Positions 55,482 to 64,000 of a DNA stretch of 64,000 nt are shown piece after piece. The notes under the pieces were generated by a model. That model saw only the letters and a list, made by a program, of their open reading frames with translations, ran no database searches and was not told the origin of the DNA. The position numbers were made by a program, and so were the translations under genes. Positions within the stretch are counted from its first letter, which is position 1, and every line of letters begins with the position of its first letter. The DNA is from Diatrype stigma. Taxonomy: Eukaryota > Ascomycota > Sordariomycetes > Xylariales > Diatrypaceae. Location: contig JAKJXP020000040.1 of NCBI GenBank assembly GCA_022225965.2, positions 248,001-312,000 on the forward strand. The letters are read 5' to 3'.

Positions 55482-56848
55482 ATGCATTCCATCGACGAAG
55501 CTCTCAACGGCACCTACCAGCAGCAGCCTGGCGGTACTTCCTCCTCGTCGTCGGCTCCTGCTGCCGCTCCCGCTCGCGCTTCGCCTTCTCGCAAGCGCAC
55601 GTTTTCGATGACGCTGGGAAACAACGATTACGACCAAGCCGCTGTCCCTGGAATCACCATCACCTCCCCTGGAGAGACTACCACGTAAGTTCCATCTGTT
55701 TGCTGCTTCACTCACTTACCCACCCGCCTACTTGCCTGCCTGCCTGCCTGCCTGCCCGCCTGTCTGTGTCCCTTTCTTTCCGTCATCACCGATACCACCG
55801 AACGATTGCACTTATGACCACTACAACACAACCAAAACCGCAGCTCCCACCATGACCCAAACCGAAGCTAACCCTTTCTTCTTGCCCCGCCAACAGCGCC
55901 CCTGCCGCCATGCTTTGGGCCGATGACGAGGGCGGCAACAACGTCATTCCGACCAGCGTCTCGCTCTCCAGCAGCGAGATCTTTCTATTTGGAGCCGGCG
56001 ACGACCATCGTAACGGCGAGCAGGCGCTGGCCGGTGGCGATGATGCCGCCGCCGAGATACTAGGCCATCATGCCTACCCCGCCGCCGCCGCCCCCGCCGC
56101 CGCCGTCTCCGCCAACCCGGGCCGCGTCTCCCTGGCCCCCTCCCGGTCCTCACAGCTGCTGTACTGGCCGCTGCCCCTGAACCCGCTGCCCGTGCCCGCA
56201 CCCGACGGCGGCGCCCACCTCGCCCCGTCGTCGCAGACCAACCACGGCCACGGCGGCGACGAAGGCTACGACAAGTACCTCGTGTCGCGCGGCAGCAGCA
56301 TCATCAGCATCGACAGCCGCGGCAGTGGCCGCCGCGACCCGTTCTCCTCTGCCGAGGCGATCCCGATCGAGTTGGAGGGTCTCGCGTTGCCGCACCCTCC
56401 TCCCGCTGCCGCCGTGGGCCGCAGAATCGACGATGGCAATGGCGGCGGCGATGCTGTCCGCAATGCTCCCGGCCACCGCGCTGGCACCCCCCTTCGGTTC
56501 TCGCCGTTCGGCAACGCCATCCTGCCTGCTAGCGGTCGCGTTTACACCATTCAGGGCACGGCTCGCTTCTGGGCTGTCATCGCCGGTTTCGTCGCGTCCT
56601 TCGCGAGCATGCTGACGGCTATCAGCGCCATGGTGGTCAAGGCGCGCGACAGTCCCGCTCTTCACACCGGCTGCGTCGCGTGGCTTTCGGTCTCGGTCGT
56701 CCTCTCCTGCGTGTTCATGTTCGTGATCTCCTTCCTCGTTTCGCGCCGAGAGTACCAGAAGCGCCATGCTGCTCATCACTACCGTCAACACGAAGCGTAC
56801 TGGATCGAGATGGACGGCCGTTACGTTGAGCCTGGCCAGCAGCAGTAG
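55482..56848 (+). CDS. Predicted two-transmembrane protein of unknown function
   Basis: Exons 55482-55684 and 55897-56848 join across a 212-nt intron (GTAAGT to CAACAG) in phase 2, giving 384 aa. Residues 1-270 are disordered and rich in S, A, P and G. The C-terminal part has two hydrophobic helices (FWAVIAGFVASFASMLTAIS and VAWLSVSVVLSCVFMFVISF) separated by about 20 residues with a Cys. A basic, His- and Tyr-rich tail follows. The hairpin resembles small fungal membrane proteins, but I recognise no family. The intron contains a TGCC tetranucleotide repeat. The ATG follows a CAAC-rich leader, normal for this genome. Confidence 0.65.
55733..55756 (+). repeat. (TGCC)6 microsatellite inside an intron
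   Basis: Six tandem TGCC units sit in the intron of the two-TM protein gene, about 50 bases after the donor. Confidence 0.9.
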
Positions 56849-57190
56849 CGGCAATGACTCTTGAGGTAGAAGGAGTCGGTCGATCGATCAACCGACTTCG
56901 TTTCCGGGCCGGCATAGTGGCGTTTGCGTTTAAGGGGCACGATACCATGGTTTCTGTTTTTGAGAGGGGGGATTATACCAGTTTGTGATATCCATGATCA
57001 TGATCATGAGCATATGAGGTCACGAGTCCACGAGTTCATGAGGATATGAAGACATGAGTCCACTAGGACATTATATGAGGCGTTCAGAGTTCAGATTCAG
57101 GGTCGTTTCAGAAATGATATTGAATTGTAACGGTAGATACCAGTAACGAGAGAAGAGACAAATGAACAAACAAACAAACCAAGGTCAAAC
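56849..57190. other. Convergent 3' spacer
   Basis: The two-TM gene and the RRM gene end facing each other, 342 bases apart. Between 56990 and 57080 ATGATCATGATCATGAG and several ATGAG/CGAG units recur. These may form hairpins at the 3' ends. Confidence 0.5.
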
Positions 57191-58960
57191 CTATATAGCC
57201 CGCTGTGCCCGTGCCTTGTTCTCGCGATACCGCTTGTCCTTCGCCGCCATCTTCCTCCGCTTACGCCAGCTGCGGTTGAGGTCGCCCCGGCTTTCCCAGA
57301 ACTGCTTCTGGAACTCGGACGCCGGGACGTCAGCGCTGTTGCTGGTACTTGCGACACCAGCTGCTGCGCTCTGCTCCGTGGAGTCTGCCATGTTGGTGTC
57401 CTCGTCCTCGTCCTCCTCCGGCCCTCCGGCCTCTTCGTCACCTTCCTCCTCGTCCTCTTCATCAAGCGCCCCCTCAAGTGTATCGGCCCTAGACCAAAGA
57501 TTGAAAGACCGGCTTGGATGAGCTGTGTCAGGAGTGGGAGCGGCGCTTCGAACATTTCTATAGTCGAAGTCCTGCTTGGTGTATGGGGTCATGGGAGGTT
57601 GTGATGGCGGCGCGACAGAATCCTCTCCTTCCTCCTCCTCCTCCTCTTCCTCCTGATCATCGGCATTGTCGAAAAAACTAAATGGCTCTGGCTCCTTGGG
57701 AGCAGCCTGCTCAGCACCAGCATCGACCTTAGGCCGCTTGTACAAAGCTTCGAGGGGGTGTACCTTGGCCGGAGTAGTAGGCGGTATCGTAATCGAGAGA
57801 CTGGAAAACGAACCGGAGGATCGCTTTCTCCCAGCTTCGAGCTTGAGGGCTGCTGTAGGGCTGCTGAGGGTTTGTGTTTCTGTTCCGGACTTCGGCTTTT
57901 CCTCCGCTTTAGCCTCTCCGGCGGCGACATCCTCTTTCTCTGCGACCTCTTCTTCTTCTGCTGCGCTAGAGCTTTCCGATTCTTGGTCGGAAGAGTCCGA
58001 TTCTTCGTCAGAGGAAGAAGTGCCGCTACTGCTGGTTTCGTCGTCCTCGACCTCCGCTACGGCGGTGGTGGGCTTTTGCACGCTAGGCCCCGCCGCTTTG
58101 GCTTGTGTTGTTGGCCTGGGCTTCCTCTTGGTCGAGACAGACTCGACAACGTTTCCGTTGGCATCCACCCAGCCTACCCCATCCTCGAATGATACTGCGT
58201 CGGGTTTGGCCTTGGCTGTGCTTGACTTCAAGAATGAAGGGTACTTGACCGTTTTCTCAAACTCGTGTATCACAACCTCACGATCGCCTTTCCGCTTCTT
58301 CTTCTTGTGCTCGGCCGTATCGTCGTTGGCTTTCGCTGGCTTGGCTTCGGTGAGCTTCGTCTTGAAGAGGCACTCGGGCCCGTCCGTGTACTTGGACTTG
58401 ATCTTTCTCTTCTTTTCGTCCTTCTTGTCCTTTTTGTCCTTCCTGTCTTTCTTGTCATCTGCCGATCTCTTGTCCATCCTGTCCTTCTTGGACTTCTCGC
58501 GCTTCTCCTTGATCATGTCCTGCTCGGTCGTTGTCCATCCCCGCTTGACCTTCCGGTCTTCCAGCTCTACGCCCGGGATGACATCGATCTCGCGCTTCCT
58601 CTTCTTTGACTTGTCTTTGGCCTTCTTCGCCTTCTTCTTCTCCTTGGCCGGATCGGTCTCGCCCGAGGGCTCGGGTATGGCCTCGGGCCTTGCTTTCTCG
58701 ATGCGCATCTTGCTTCCCCTCAGGACAGCGCCGTTGAGCTTCTTCTTGAGCTTCTCTGCGTCGGCCTCGGGCAGGTCGACGAAGCCGTACCGCTTGTCGT
58801 GAAAGGTCTCGATGGTGTGGTAGGAGATATTACGAGCGTTGGGCAACACAGACGATGGGATCACAATGTTCAACAAGGACTCATCGAGGGGTGTAATGTG
58901 TAATCTTGTGTACTGCGTATTGTCGGCAGATGCAGATGCAGATGCAGCAGCAGCGGCCAT
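57191..58960 (-). CDS. Lys-rich nucleolar RRM protein (Nop8-like)
   Basis: The 589-residue single exon starts at ATG 58960 (good context, GCA-ATG-G), followed by an Ala/Ser run. An N-terminal RRM-like domain covers about residues 15-90 (YTRLHITPLDESLL, then KRYGFVDLPEADAEKLKKKL). Several hundred residues of KKDRKDKKDKK-type lysine-rich sequence and acidic Ser/Glu tracts follow, as in nucleolar proteins. The end (NRSWRKRRKMAAKDKRYREN) is a basic helix of the kind seen in Nop8/NOL8-like ribosome biogenesis factors. The assignment to Nop8 rests on architecture only; a general SRP40-like nucleolar protein is the alternative. A short N-terminal extension to 58999 is unlikely. Confidence 0.65.
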   Translation of the reverse strand: MAAAAASASASADNTQYTRLHITPLDESLLNIVIPSSVLPNARNISYHTIETFHDKRYGFVDLPEADAEKLKKKLNGAVLRGSKMRIEKARPEAIPEPSGETDPAKEKKKAKKAKDKSKKRKREIDVIPGVELEDRKVKRGWTTTEQDMIKEKREKSKKDRMDKRSADDKKDRKDKKDKKDEKKRKIKSKYTDGPECLFKTKLTEAKPAKANDDTAEHKKKKRKGDREVVIHEFEKTVKYPSFLKSSTAKAKPDAVSFEDGVGWVDANGNVVESVSTKRKPRPTTQAKAAGPSVQKPTTAVAEVEDDETSSSGTSSSDEESDSSDQESESSSAAEEEEVAEKEDVAAGEAKAEEKPKSGTETQTLSSPTAALKLEAGRKRSSGSFSSLSITIPPTTPAKVHPLEALYKRPKVDAGAEQAAPKEPEPFSFFDNADDQEEEEEEEEGEDSVAPPSQPPMTPYTKQDFDYRNVRSAAPTPDTAHPSRSFNLWSRADTLEGALDEEDEEEGDEEAGGPEEDEDEDTNMADSTEQSAAAGVASTSNSADVPASEFQKQFWESRGDLNRSWRKRRKMAAKDKRYRENKARAQRAI

Positions 58961-59596
58961 TGCACTTCGTACGGGCACTATCCTGTCAATCAAGAGCACC
59001 CTGTGGTATTTACATAGATGGACAGATAGACAGATGGCTAGATGGCTATGAGGCTATGAGGTCCTTCAAGGCTGTTTTTTCTTTCTAGTAGAAACCGATA
59101 CCGAAACCGATAGGCAAGTAGGTAAGTAGTTACCAAGGAAGTAATTACCAAGTAAGCAGTTGCTTTGGGGCTTGACCCTTTACAAGGTCGTAGGAAGTAG
59201 GAAGTAGCAATCAAGAAAGGCTACCGTCGCAGTCGCAGCCGCATCCTACTTCGTAATACTTCGCAGGCCAGTCGCAACTCCTGCAGGTTCGACTTGGACT
59301 TCGAGCTCGGCGGCTAAATAAAAAAAGTTCTCGGTGAGCACCTGCTGGAGAACCCCACATTGGGGAGCTTATCTGATTTCTTTAGGGGCATGCACGGGCC
59401 CTCACCATACGCAGTAGGCCCTGTATACAGGTAATACCCACCCTCCAGGAGGTATACAACAACCTACATACATACATACATTACGTAGCATAGGGGCAGA
59501 GTAATGGAATAAGACGCAGCAAATATTGTTCAATTCATTCTCTAATCGTGGCTTTCCTCTAGTGATCACTTCCGCTCCCAATATTAAGCTGTGAAA
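58961..59596. other. Divergent promoter region of the RRM gene and the thioesterase gene
   Basis: Two start codons face away from each other across this stretch. It contains ACAGATAGACAGATGG-type units near 59019-59045, AAGTAGGTAAGTAG-type motifs near 59110-59150 and a CATACATACATACATT run near 59468. No further gene is visible. Confidence 0.5.
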
Positions 59597-60631
59597 ATGG
59601 GCTCGAAATTACCTCCAACCCGGTTTGTTAAATCGGTTCGTCATGCCCCCCTCACTTACGCCATACGGTATACTTTGCTCACCAGGTATCACTTACATAT
59701 GCACGTACCCGTGTAGGTCTTGAAGTCGTTCATGGCCGAGTCTGGTCTGGAACCTAGGTTCGTGGTACTATGAGACCCATCGAAGAAACGATACACCTAG
59801 AGAGTGTCGGTGCTGATAAGGCAATCCGATCCCAGACTGCTTGGGCCCCATGTAAGTTGGGTTGCGATATATGCCCATGGACTTATATCTATGGTCTATC
59901 AGCAGACCAAATGAGATTGACATGCTTAGCTCAGGGTCACCAATGCGATCAAGGGGAAAGTTGATTTCGAGTTGGATATTACGAAAGACCATACAGTAGG
60001 AATCTCTCTTAACTGGCCTGAATTTTGAAATCTACCCCATGAACCGCCATTAACCATGGGGTTTTCATCTCACTTCCTCAGAATCGGTTGAAAATCCTCC
60101 ATGGCGGCACGATTGCGAGCATGGTTGATCTTGGCGGTTCCCTTGCCGTGGCGTCGATGGGTCTTTATGCCACTGGCGTATCAACGGATCTCAATGGTGA
60201 GGCATTCTAACCATCTTTAAAAGATACCTTGAGGAGACGAGGAAGTTCCTGGTCCTGATGATGCTTTGTATAGTCACGTACCTCAGTAGCGGTGGTAAGA
60301 TCGGCGACAAGATCCAAGCTACCGCCACCTGCGACAAGAGTAAGTAGTAGCAGTTAGGAGATATCCGAGGGCTCAGCAGAGCTAACTTCAGCATTTAGTG
60401 GGGAAAACATTGGCATACACGTCTGTTCTCTTCAAGAACAGCCAAGGCGAGCTCGCAGCAAGAGGGAGCCATACAAAGTAGGTGGCTAGGAGAAGCCTGC
60501 CCTCATGATCCAGGAGTATTGTAGAGGTACTGACTGACGGCGTGAAAAGATACGTGACGCAAGCATGGAAATCCCAGACAGGCGAGCCCTTTACGACACC
60601 GGAAGGCGTGGACATTGCAGATGAAGAATAA
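59597..60631 (+). CDS. Hot-dog-fold acyl-CoA thioesterase (4HBT, ACOT13-like) in eight small exons
   Basis: Such enzymes hydrolyse acyl-CoA to free acid and CoA. I assembled exons 59597-59635, 59717-59757, 59803-59851, 59930-59995, 60082-60196, 60274-60339, 60399-60477 and 60550-60631 (178 aa, all phases agreeing). The last five are firm: they restore DITKDHT, then NRLKILHGGTIASMVDLGG, GVSTDLN-VTYLSSGGKIGDKI, ATCDK-MGKTLAYTSVLF and ARGSHTK. The HGG loop near residue 72, with the following helix, is the hallmark of the PaaI/4HBT family. The first three exons rely on GTTCGT donors and one 45-nt intron and are less certain. No exon exceeds 115 bases, so simple ORF searches miss the gene. Length fits the family. 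Confidence 0.85.
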
Positions 60632-61110
60632 CAAGGAGACTGCACTAGGGAAGCCTCGAAAGAACCCCTAGATAGTTACGTCAATAGATCAATTCCTCCA
60701 GACCTTTGTGCAATAGATAGGAATAGTTGGGGGGGTTACACAGCCAGACAGTTCACAGTAAAGGGGTAGGGGGTAGGGGGTAGAGCACAGGGCTACTACT
60801 ACATCTATCCAGACTTATATCCTGAAGATCGACTTCTTGCTAGGTCATTCTGGGTCACATCGCTGGCCAAAAATCGTAATAAGCTCGTAGCATGAAAATC
60901 ATTCGTAAGAACTATCCCTCAGAGCATCCCATTCAATACACTACGTTATCCTCTACAAAGCACGGTACTTCATAAAACAACGAGGCGGAAACATACTCCA
61001 TCATCCAGAGAAAACCGTGCATCAAAGTGAGGGTTGATTTATAATAGGTTTATCTATCCGTCCACCCACCCAAGTAACCATCCCACTCTCGCACGTACGC
61101 TGAGCAAGCA
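60632..61110. other. Convergent spacer
   Basis: The thioesterase and the Fat1-like gene end towards each other here. A GGGGTAGGGGGTAGGGGG-type G-rich run lies at 60762-60784. No gene is seen. Confidence 0.5.
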
Positions 61111-63335
61111 TCACAGCTTCGCCCGCCCGCCACGAAGCGCGTCCAGGTCGTCCTGGGTGAAGGGCACGTAGTCGTCCCCCTTGCCGTTGTCGCTGATCCA
61201 GAAGACCGGGCTCCCCTCCATCTGGCCCGGGTCGATGCCCGCCTTCTTCAGGGGCACCTTGTCCTGTTTGTTGTTGTGCGTCGCCGAGCGCTCCTTGATC
61301 TGCCGTATGAAGACGGGCACCGCGTACTTGGGGAGAAACGTGCGCGCATGTCTACCAGCAAGAAATAATAATGTCAGCACTCTGTATATGTATCAGGCAA
61401 TAAGATAGAATAGATGGAAAAAGAAAACAAGAAATCTTACTTCAGCAAACCCTTATAGTCGAACTTCTCGCCCGCCGCCGGGTCGATGTAGATAGCCGCC
61501 ATGCCGGCCTTGCCATCGTGGTGCGGCAGCGACACGCCATACACCGTAGCCTCGTGGACGCCGGGGAAGCGGCCGAGCACCTCGGACACCTCAGCAGTAG
61601 AGACGTTTTCGCCCTTCCAGCGAAACGTGTCACCAAGGCGGTCGAGGAAGAACCAGCGGCCGTCCCCGTCGCGGCGCAGCGCGTCGCCCGTGCGGTACCA
61701 CAGGTCGCCCTTGCGGAACACGTCGCGCACGTACTTGCCCTCGGTGGCCTCGCGGTTCTTGTAGTAGCCCGGAAACGGCGGGGTCAGGGTGGCGGGCTGC
61801 GCGACGAGGATCTCGCCGCCGGTCGCGAGGGCAGCGCGCCGCGCGAACCCCGTGCGCGGGTCGCGCGCCAGGTCGCCCGTCTCGACGTCGATCTCGACGG
61901 GGACGTAGACGTCGCGGAAGCGGCGGCGCAGCAGCCAGCCGTGGTGGCCCACGGCGTGGGCGCGGAAGTCGCCGCGCGCCGCGTTGTCCAGCGGCATGAC
62001 GCCCTCGGTCGAGTTGAAGAACTCGAACACGGTCTCGATGCCGAAGCGGTCGCGGAACGGCTTCCACACGTCCGGGCGCAGGCCGTTGCCGTAGATGGCG
62101 CGCACGCCGTGCTGCCGGTCCAGCGGCGACGGCGGCTGCGCCAGCAGGTACCGCAGCGTCTCGCCCACGTAGACGAACCACGTGGCGCGCGAGGCGCGGA
62201 TGTCGTCCCAGAACCCCGACGCGCTGAACCGCGGCGCCACGCACAGCGTCTGGCCCGTCAGCAGCTGCGTCATGGCGCTGATCCCGCCCGTGCCGTGGTA
62301 CAGCGGCATGCAGTCGTAGTAGCGCTGCCCGGAGCCCTGCACGTAGCTGAACCCGCACTCGCGGCTGCAGCCGTGCAGGAACCCGGCCACGGCCGGCACC
62401 ATCACCGCCTTGGGCAGGCCCGTCGTCCCGCTCGTGTAGAACAGCCCGAAGGCCGAGTCCGGGCGCACCGAGGCCCGCAGGTCGTCTCCCGGCCGCTCGC
62501 CCCGCGTCGCGTTGATGTCGGCGCGCGCGTCGGCCAGGCGCACGACGCGGACGCCCGCCGCGGCCAGCTCGTCGCCGACGGCGTCGAGCCGCTGCAGGAG
62601 CTCGTCGGACCCGTCGGCCAGGATCAGCTTCGCGTCGGCGATGTTCAGGCAGTGCAGCAGCGCCTGCTTGGTCAGGTTGTGGTTGATGAGGGCGGGCGCC
62701 GCGCCGATGGCCCACAGCCCCATCCACGCCAGCACGAACTCGGGGCTGTTGGCCATGAAGAGCGCCACGAGGTCGCCCGGCTTGATGCCGTTGCGCAGGA
62801 AGTACTGCGCGTACTGGTTCGCGCGGTAGTACGCCTCGGCGTAGGTGTAGGACCCCGACCGCGACCAGATGCACTCCTGGTTCGGCTGCGCCTGCGCGTA
62901 CTTCTCGAAGAAGTAGTAGGGCGAGATGCGCTTTTCTTGCACTGCATCCATCCCACCATGGTAAGTAAGTTTGCCGAACATGACGCTTCTTCGCCCATCC
63001 CCCTCTCTTCTCCTCATTCCTCCTAACCCTGGATCTGGGCTTAGGAGACTGGGGAGACCGCAGCGCTTGGTGTCACGCAAGGATGTAACGACTTACCTGC
63101 TTTCTTCAGGAGCTTGTCTCCTTTACTCCGCGCCCTGAGCAGCTGCAGGTCTTGTCTCAGATGGTATTTCCCATCGAGGTACGTGAGGCCCGCGACAGTC
63201 GCGAGGGCCGAAGCTGCTGTTGTATCACAGACCAGGTCAGCATCCGTCGTATCCGTGAGACAAAAAGCCACATCGATCGGCGCCGGTGATATCGGGTTTG
63301 AGGGAGTGTGAGCTGAACGCACCTATCGCGGCCAT
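61111..63335 (-). CDS. Fat1-like very-long-chain acyl-CoA synthetase / fatty acid transporter
   Basis: Fat1-type enzymes activate long and very long fatty acids with ATP and CoA and help take them up, at the plasma membrane, ER, lipid droplets or peroxisomes. Exons 63335-63323, 63216-63097, 62941-61441 and 61351-61111 agree in phase (624 aa). Exon 1 is only 13 bases (MAAI plus one base) but its GTGCGT donor and the following AACAG acceptor restore a typical start with a hydrophobic helix (ASALATVAGLTYL). The AMP-binding loop YTSGTTGLPK is at about 213-222. The later FRWKGENVSTAEV motif is the VLACS/FATP signature, and the end has LPKYAVPVF. All motifs are intact. The gene is very GC-rich, which produces long antisense frames. 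Confidence 0.9.
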
Positions 63336-64000
63336 GGCTGCCCGTCTGTCTACCTGCCTATCTGCCTGTGTGTATGTTTGCTTTGTGCCACGAATTTCTA
63401 GATCAGGTGGAATTGGATTTAAGGTTATCGCGCCCTAGTAGGAAGGTAAAATACTTATTAGCGTTGCAGACTCGCGAATTGACGCGTTCAAGAGCACCGG
63501 TGCTTCACTTCTTCACGGCGGCGGTTGTCGTGAATCTACAGCCTGACAAACAATGGGGACCCGTGGACAGATTCAATGGACAGTTCTACAGTCAGTCAGT
63601 CCAGATAGTCATATCTCAGATGGAATCTCAAGAATATGTTGCAATGCAAGTACAATCGATGCAAGTTGACAAGTAACCCAATCCCAATCATCCATTGATC
63701 ATTGGCGGGCGGCTGGGGAGCAACGCTCGGCTAGCGGACCGTATAATATGCAAGTTCTCCTTACTATAGTAGGCGGTGGAGCGGGCTTCGGTGGATGTAA
63801 GGCCCTGAACGTCGGCAGTTCATGTAGGTTAGAGGCAGAGGCGGTAGTGAGCGGTGGTGCCAGGTGGGTTTGCCCCCCGGACTACCCCAGAATTCAAGGC
63901 TTGATCTCATAGGCTAGTAATCAATTACTCTGTCGGTCTAGCTTCTAGATCTTAGTATCTATGCCATCTACACCTCTTGCTCATTAGCCGCCGGATACTT
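63336..64000. other. Right edge, upstream of the Fat1-like gene
   Basis: No gene is supported; the 102-codon plus frame at 63368-63676 matches nothing known. TCTGTCTACCTGCC-type units stand near 63345-63370, just before the Fat1-like start on its strand. Confidence 0.45.

Noticed and set aside
61518..63026. 502-codon plus-strand frame opposite the Fat1-like gene
   Set aside because: Antisense artefact of a very GC-rich exon; the minus strand encodes an intact AMP-binding enzyme.
1..64000. CRISPR arrays, bacterial operons, 5S or other rRNA, secondary-metabolite cluster
   Set aside because: The window is fungal. I found no spaced direct repeats, no rRNA-like sequence, and only one P450 and one SDR reductase more than 30 kb apart with no PKS, NRPS or terpene enzyme.

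Overview
This window is nuclear DNA of a filamentous ascomycete fungus (Pezizomycotina, most likely Sordariomycetes). The protein-coding genes carry short introns (about 41-110 nt) with GTRNGT-type donors and CTAAC/CTGAC-like branch sequences close to the acceptor. The products are those of a mould: ATP-type PEPCK, Gcn5, Pab1, an Hul5-type HECT ligase, a Byr4-like septation regulator, DUF6604 and a lone P450. Spacers of 0.3-5 kb are rich in dispersed CCTAGG/TACCTAC-type motifs and microsatellites. I cannot name the genus.

Left part (1-13.3 kb): the 5' two-thirds of an XRCC4/Lif1-like repair gene (minus) is cut by the window edge. Next comes a transposon island with an AT-rich relic bounded by 41-bp inverted repeats and TA duplications, and a short Mutator-type MITE with perfect 46-bp inverted repeats and a 9-bp target duplication. 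Then follow a Byr4/Bfa1-like gene (plus) behind a chain of three small upstream ORFs, an intron-containing tRNA-Tyr, and PEPCK (minus, seven exons, one 710-nt intron).

Middle (13.3-44 kb): after almost 5 kb without a recognisable gene come an extended SDR reductase (plus), Gcn5 (minus), an aquaglyceroporin with a very long N-terminal cytosolic region (minus), a small conserved protein (plus), a DUF6604 protein (minus), a two-pass membrane protein whose reading frame breaks once (minus), a universal-stress-domain protein with repeated RSML[DE] motifs (minus) and Pab1 (minus).

Right part (44-64 kb): an Hul5/UBE3C-like HECT ubiquitin ligase (plus, four exons), an intronless P450 of CYP7/8-like type (minus), a broken 2OG-Fe(II) oxygenase-like remnant (minus), a two-TM protein (plus), a Lys-rich nucleolar RRM protein (minus), a hot-dog thioesterase in eight small exons (plus, reconstructed by splicing) and a Fat1-like very-long-chain acyl-CoA synthetase/transporter (minus).

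The genes are mainly independent housekeeping or regulatory functions. Only loose links exist: PEPCK and aquaglyceroporin both concern gluconeogenic/glycerol carbon, and the thioesterase and Fat1-like enzyme are neighbours acting on acyl-CoAs. I see no biosynthetic cluster, CRISPR array or obvious new multigene system. The most notable items are the two transposon relics, the hidden thioesterase gene, the uORF chain and the PEPCK gene structure. Exon borders were placed by eye from splice signals, frame and family similarity; none is backed by transcripts.
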